A stretch of 7,011 nt of DNA. It comes from Pseudomonadota bacterium (GTDB lineage Bacteria; BMS3Abin14). The translations under genes were made by a program, and so were the position numbers. Numbering within the stretch: position 1 is the stretch's first letter; each line of letters opens with the position of its first letter. The notes under the pieces were generated by a model, which worked only from the letters and a program-made list of their open reading frames with translations, did no database searches and was not told the DNA's origin. Positions 5,862-7,011 of the stretch are shown piece by piece. The stretch is taken from the NCBI GenBank assembly GCA_016937135.1, contig JAFGWO010000155.1:1-7011 (forward strand), written 5' to 3'.

Positions 5862-6533
5862 ATGACGGGTCTGGTGGAGATCAAGACGCTGACCTTCCAG
5901 CTTTTCGGGGTTCAGCTGACCGTCAACATTGCGACAATCTGGAACACGTGGCTTGTCATGGCCATCCTCATCATCCTGGCCTTCCTGGCCACGCGGAGGC
6001 TCGAAAGGATCCCGAACCCCCTTCAGCGGGTAATGGAAATTTACGTTTCGGCCATGAACAGACTGGTCAGGGAGGTCCTTGAAGAGGAGAGCCGCGGTTA
6101 TTTCGCCCTCGCGGCCACGATGTTCCTTTTCCTCTTCCTGAGCAACTGCCTCGGGATCATCCCGGGTCTCACGGAACCCACAAGGGATCTGAACACGCCG
6201 TTGAGCCTCGGGATCATGGGTTTTTTCCTCACGCACACGGCCGCGGTCCGGGAGAAGGGGTTTTTCCCCTACATGGCGGAGTTCGCCAGGCCATTTTTTA
6301 TCATGCTTCCACTTAATATCGTGGGGGAGCTCGCAAAGGTGGTATCCATTTCTTTCCGTCTTTTCGGAAATATCTTCGGAGGGGCCATCATCATCACGGT
6401 GGTTTCGCCCCTGGTCTATCACCTTATCCTTCCCCCTTTCCTGACGGCGTTTTTCGGTCTGTTCATCGGTGTCATCCAGGCTTTCGTTTTCACCATGCTG
6501 ACCATCACATATATCGCCGTCGCAACGAAGTAG
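5862..6533 (+). CDS. atpB: F-type ATP synthase subunit a (AtpB), divergent half-channel residues
   Basis: Subunit a forms the two ion half-channels of Fo against the c ring in the inner membrane. The 223-residue protein has a first hydrophobic helix at about 26-44 and an amphipathic segment at about 50-78. Helices follow at about 80-101 and 112-128, and long helices at about 144-185 and 190-219. The essential arginine is Arg166 in SFRLFGN (164-170), equivalent to E. coli Arg210. Asn170 and Gln206 correspond to Asn214 and Gln252. Oddities relative to E. coli: Asn152 replaces Glu196, Ala175 replaces Glu219 and Gly199 replaces His245. Glu156 remains one turn from the Glu196 position. The gene sits between atpI and atpE. 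Only a weak GGG (5851-5853) precedes the ATG. Confidence 0.95.
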   Translation: MTGLVEIKTLTFQLFGVQLTVNIATIWNTWLVMAILIILAFLATRRLERIPNPLQRVMEIYVSAMNRLVREVLEEESRGYFALAATMFLFLFLSNCLGIIPGLTEPTRDLNTPLSLGIMGFFLTHTAAVREKGFFPYMAEFARPFFIMLPLNIVGELAKVVSISFRLFGNIFGGAIIITVVSPLVYHLILPPFLTAFFGLFIGVIQAFVFTMLTITYIAVATK

Positions 6534-6540
6534 GGGCTTC

Positions 6541-7011
6541 ATGGATCATATCGCCACAGCGGTCCTCGTCCAGACCATGGCCCTTATCGGCGCTGCTTTC
6601 GCCATGGGGTTCGGCGCGGTGGGGCCGGCGGTGGGGATCGGCATATCCGGAGGGTTCGCGACCATGGGGATGTCCCGCCAGCCGGCGGTGCAGTCGGAGC
6701 TTTTCCGAGCCATGCTCATTGGCCAGGCTGTTTCCTCGACGCCGCCGACCTTCGCCCTCGTGGTGGCCGTGCTCCTCCTGTTCCAGGCCCCCTTAAGTCC
6801 CACGATTATCGAGGGGTATGCCGCCCTCGGTGCCGGAATAAGCATAGGGGTCGCTTCCTTCGCGGCCGGACCTGGAAGCAGCTGGCCGGCCACCGGAGCC
6901 TGCGAGGCCATCGCCCGGCAGCCACACCTGCGAAAGCCCTTCCTGGTTCAGATGCTCCTTGGCCAGGCGCTGACCCAGACCGCCTTCATCTTTGCCCTTC
7001 TGATCTCCATG
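6541..7011 (+). CDS. atpE: F-type ATP synthase subunit c (AtpE), duplicated two-hairpin form, 3' end cut by window
   Basis: Subunit c forms the rotating Fo ring. The 157 visible residues contain two c-type hairpins in tandem rather than one. Helix 1 is about 10-43 (GAVGPAVGIGISGG, 25-38), loop 1 has RQP (46-48) and helix 2 is about 56-82. Helix 3 is about 94-122, loop 2 has ARQP (125-128) and helix 4 starts at about 134. The repeats align at GQAVSST (61-67) and GQALTQT (141-147). At the canonical ion-binding carboxylate position the residues are Ser66 and Gln146. No Asp or Glu lies within a visible helix core; D2, E53, E91 and E122 are at ends or loops. The frame is still open at the window edge, so further hairpins cannot be excluded. 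AGGGG (6532-6536) precedes the ATG. Family assignment is strong. Ion-translocating ability is uncertain. Confidence 0.9.
   Translation, partial: MDHIATAVLVQTMALIGAAFAMGFGAVGPAVGIGISGGFATMGMSRQPAVQSELFRAMLIGQAVSSTPPTFALVVAVLLLFQAPLSPTIIEGYAALGAGISIGVASFAAGPGSSWPATGACEAIARQPHLRKPFLVQMLLGQALTQTAFIFALLISM

Noticed and set aside
4959..6542. A 527-codon open frame on the minus strand covering bactofilin, atpI and atpB
   Set aside because: It lies opposite three recognisable genes in GC-rich DNA. Its product is rich in Arg, Asp, Gly and Pro with no domain pattern, as expected for a codon-bias shadow. It is striking for length only.

Overview
The window is a GC-rich bacterial chromosome segment in which every convincing gene lies on the + strand. 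The order is mnmG (gidA), rsmG (gidB), parA, parB, a bactofilin, an atpI-like gene, atpB and a partial atpE. The segment also carries two perfect parS sites. The gidA-gidB-parA-parB block is typical of origin-proximal DNA. A bactofilin and F-type ATPase Fo genes directly behind parB point to a Desulfobacterota-like (former Deltaproteobacteria) lineage. That placement is inferred from gene order only.

Layout. Bases 1-356 are non-coding. They hold a perfect parS site (16-31), two tandem copies of a ~130 bp hairpin-rich repeat (36-169 and 170-296), and the short leader of mnmG. mnmG and rsmG overlap by one base and are probably translationally coupled. A 270-base gap follows, with the second perfect parS (3031-3046) and an AT-rich leader, before the overlapping parA-parB pair. 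A bactofilin with a strong ribosome binding site comes next. A 45-base spacer with a short AT-rich palindrome then leads into atpI, atpB and atpE, and the window ends inside atpE.

How the genes work together. MnmG and RsmG modify tRNA wobble uridine and 16S rRNA respectively. ParA, ParB and the two parS sites form a complete chromosome segregation module. Bactofilins are polymerising scaffold proteins that in some bacteria (Myxococcus) help position ParABS, so the position of this gene beside parB is suggestive. AtpI, AtpB and AtpE begin an Fo membrane sector operon. No F1 genes are visible.

Most interesting observation. The c subunit (atpE) is a duplicated, two-hairpin protein. In the part visible here it has no acidic residue at either canonical ion-binding position: Ser66 in the second helix and Gln146 in the fourth. 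The partner a subunit keeps the essential arginine (Arg166) but lacks the acidic or histidine residues that usually line its half-channels. This is either a divergent Fo whose ion-binding residue lies beyond the window end or elsewhere, or a modified or non-translocating form. The tandem structured repeat before mnmG is the second item worth following.
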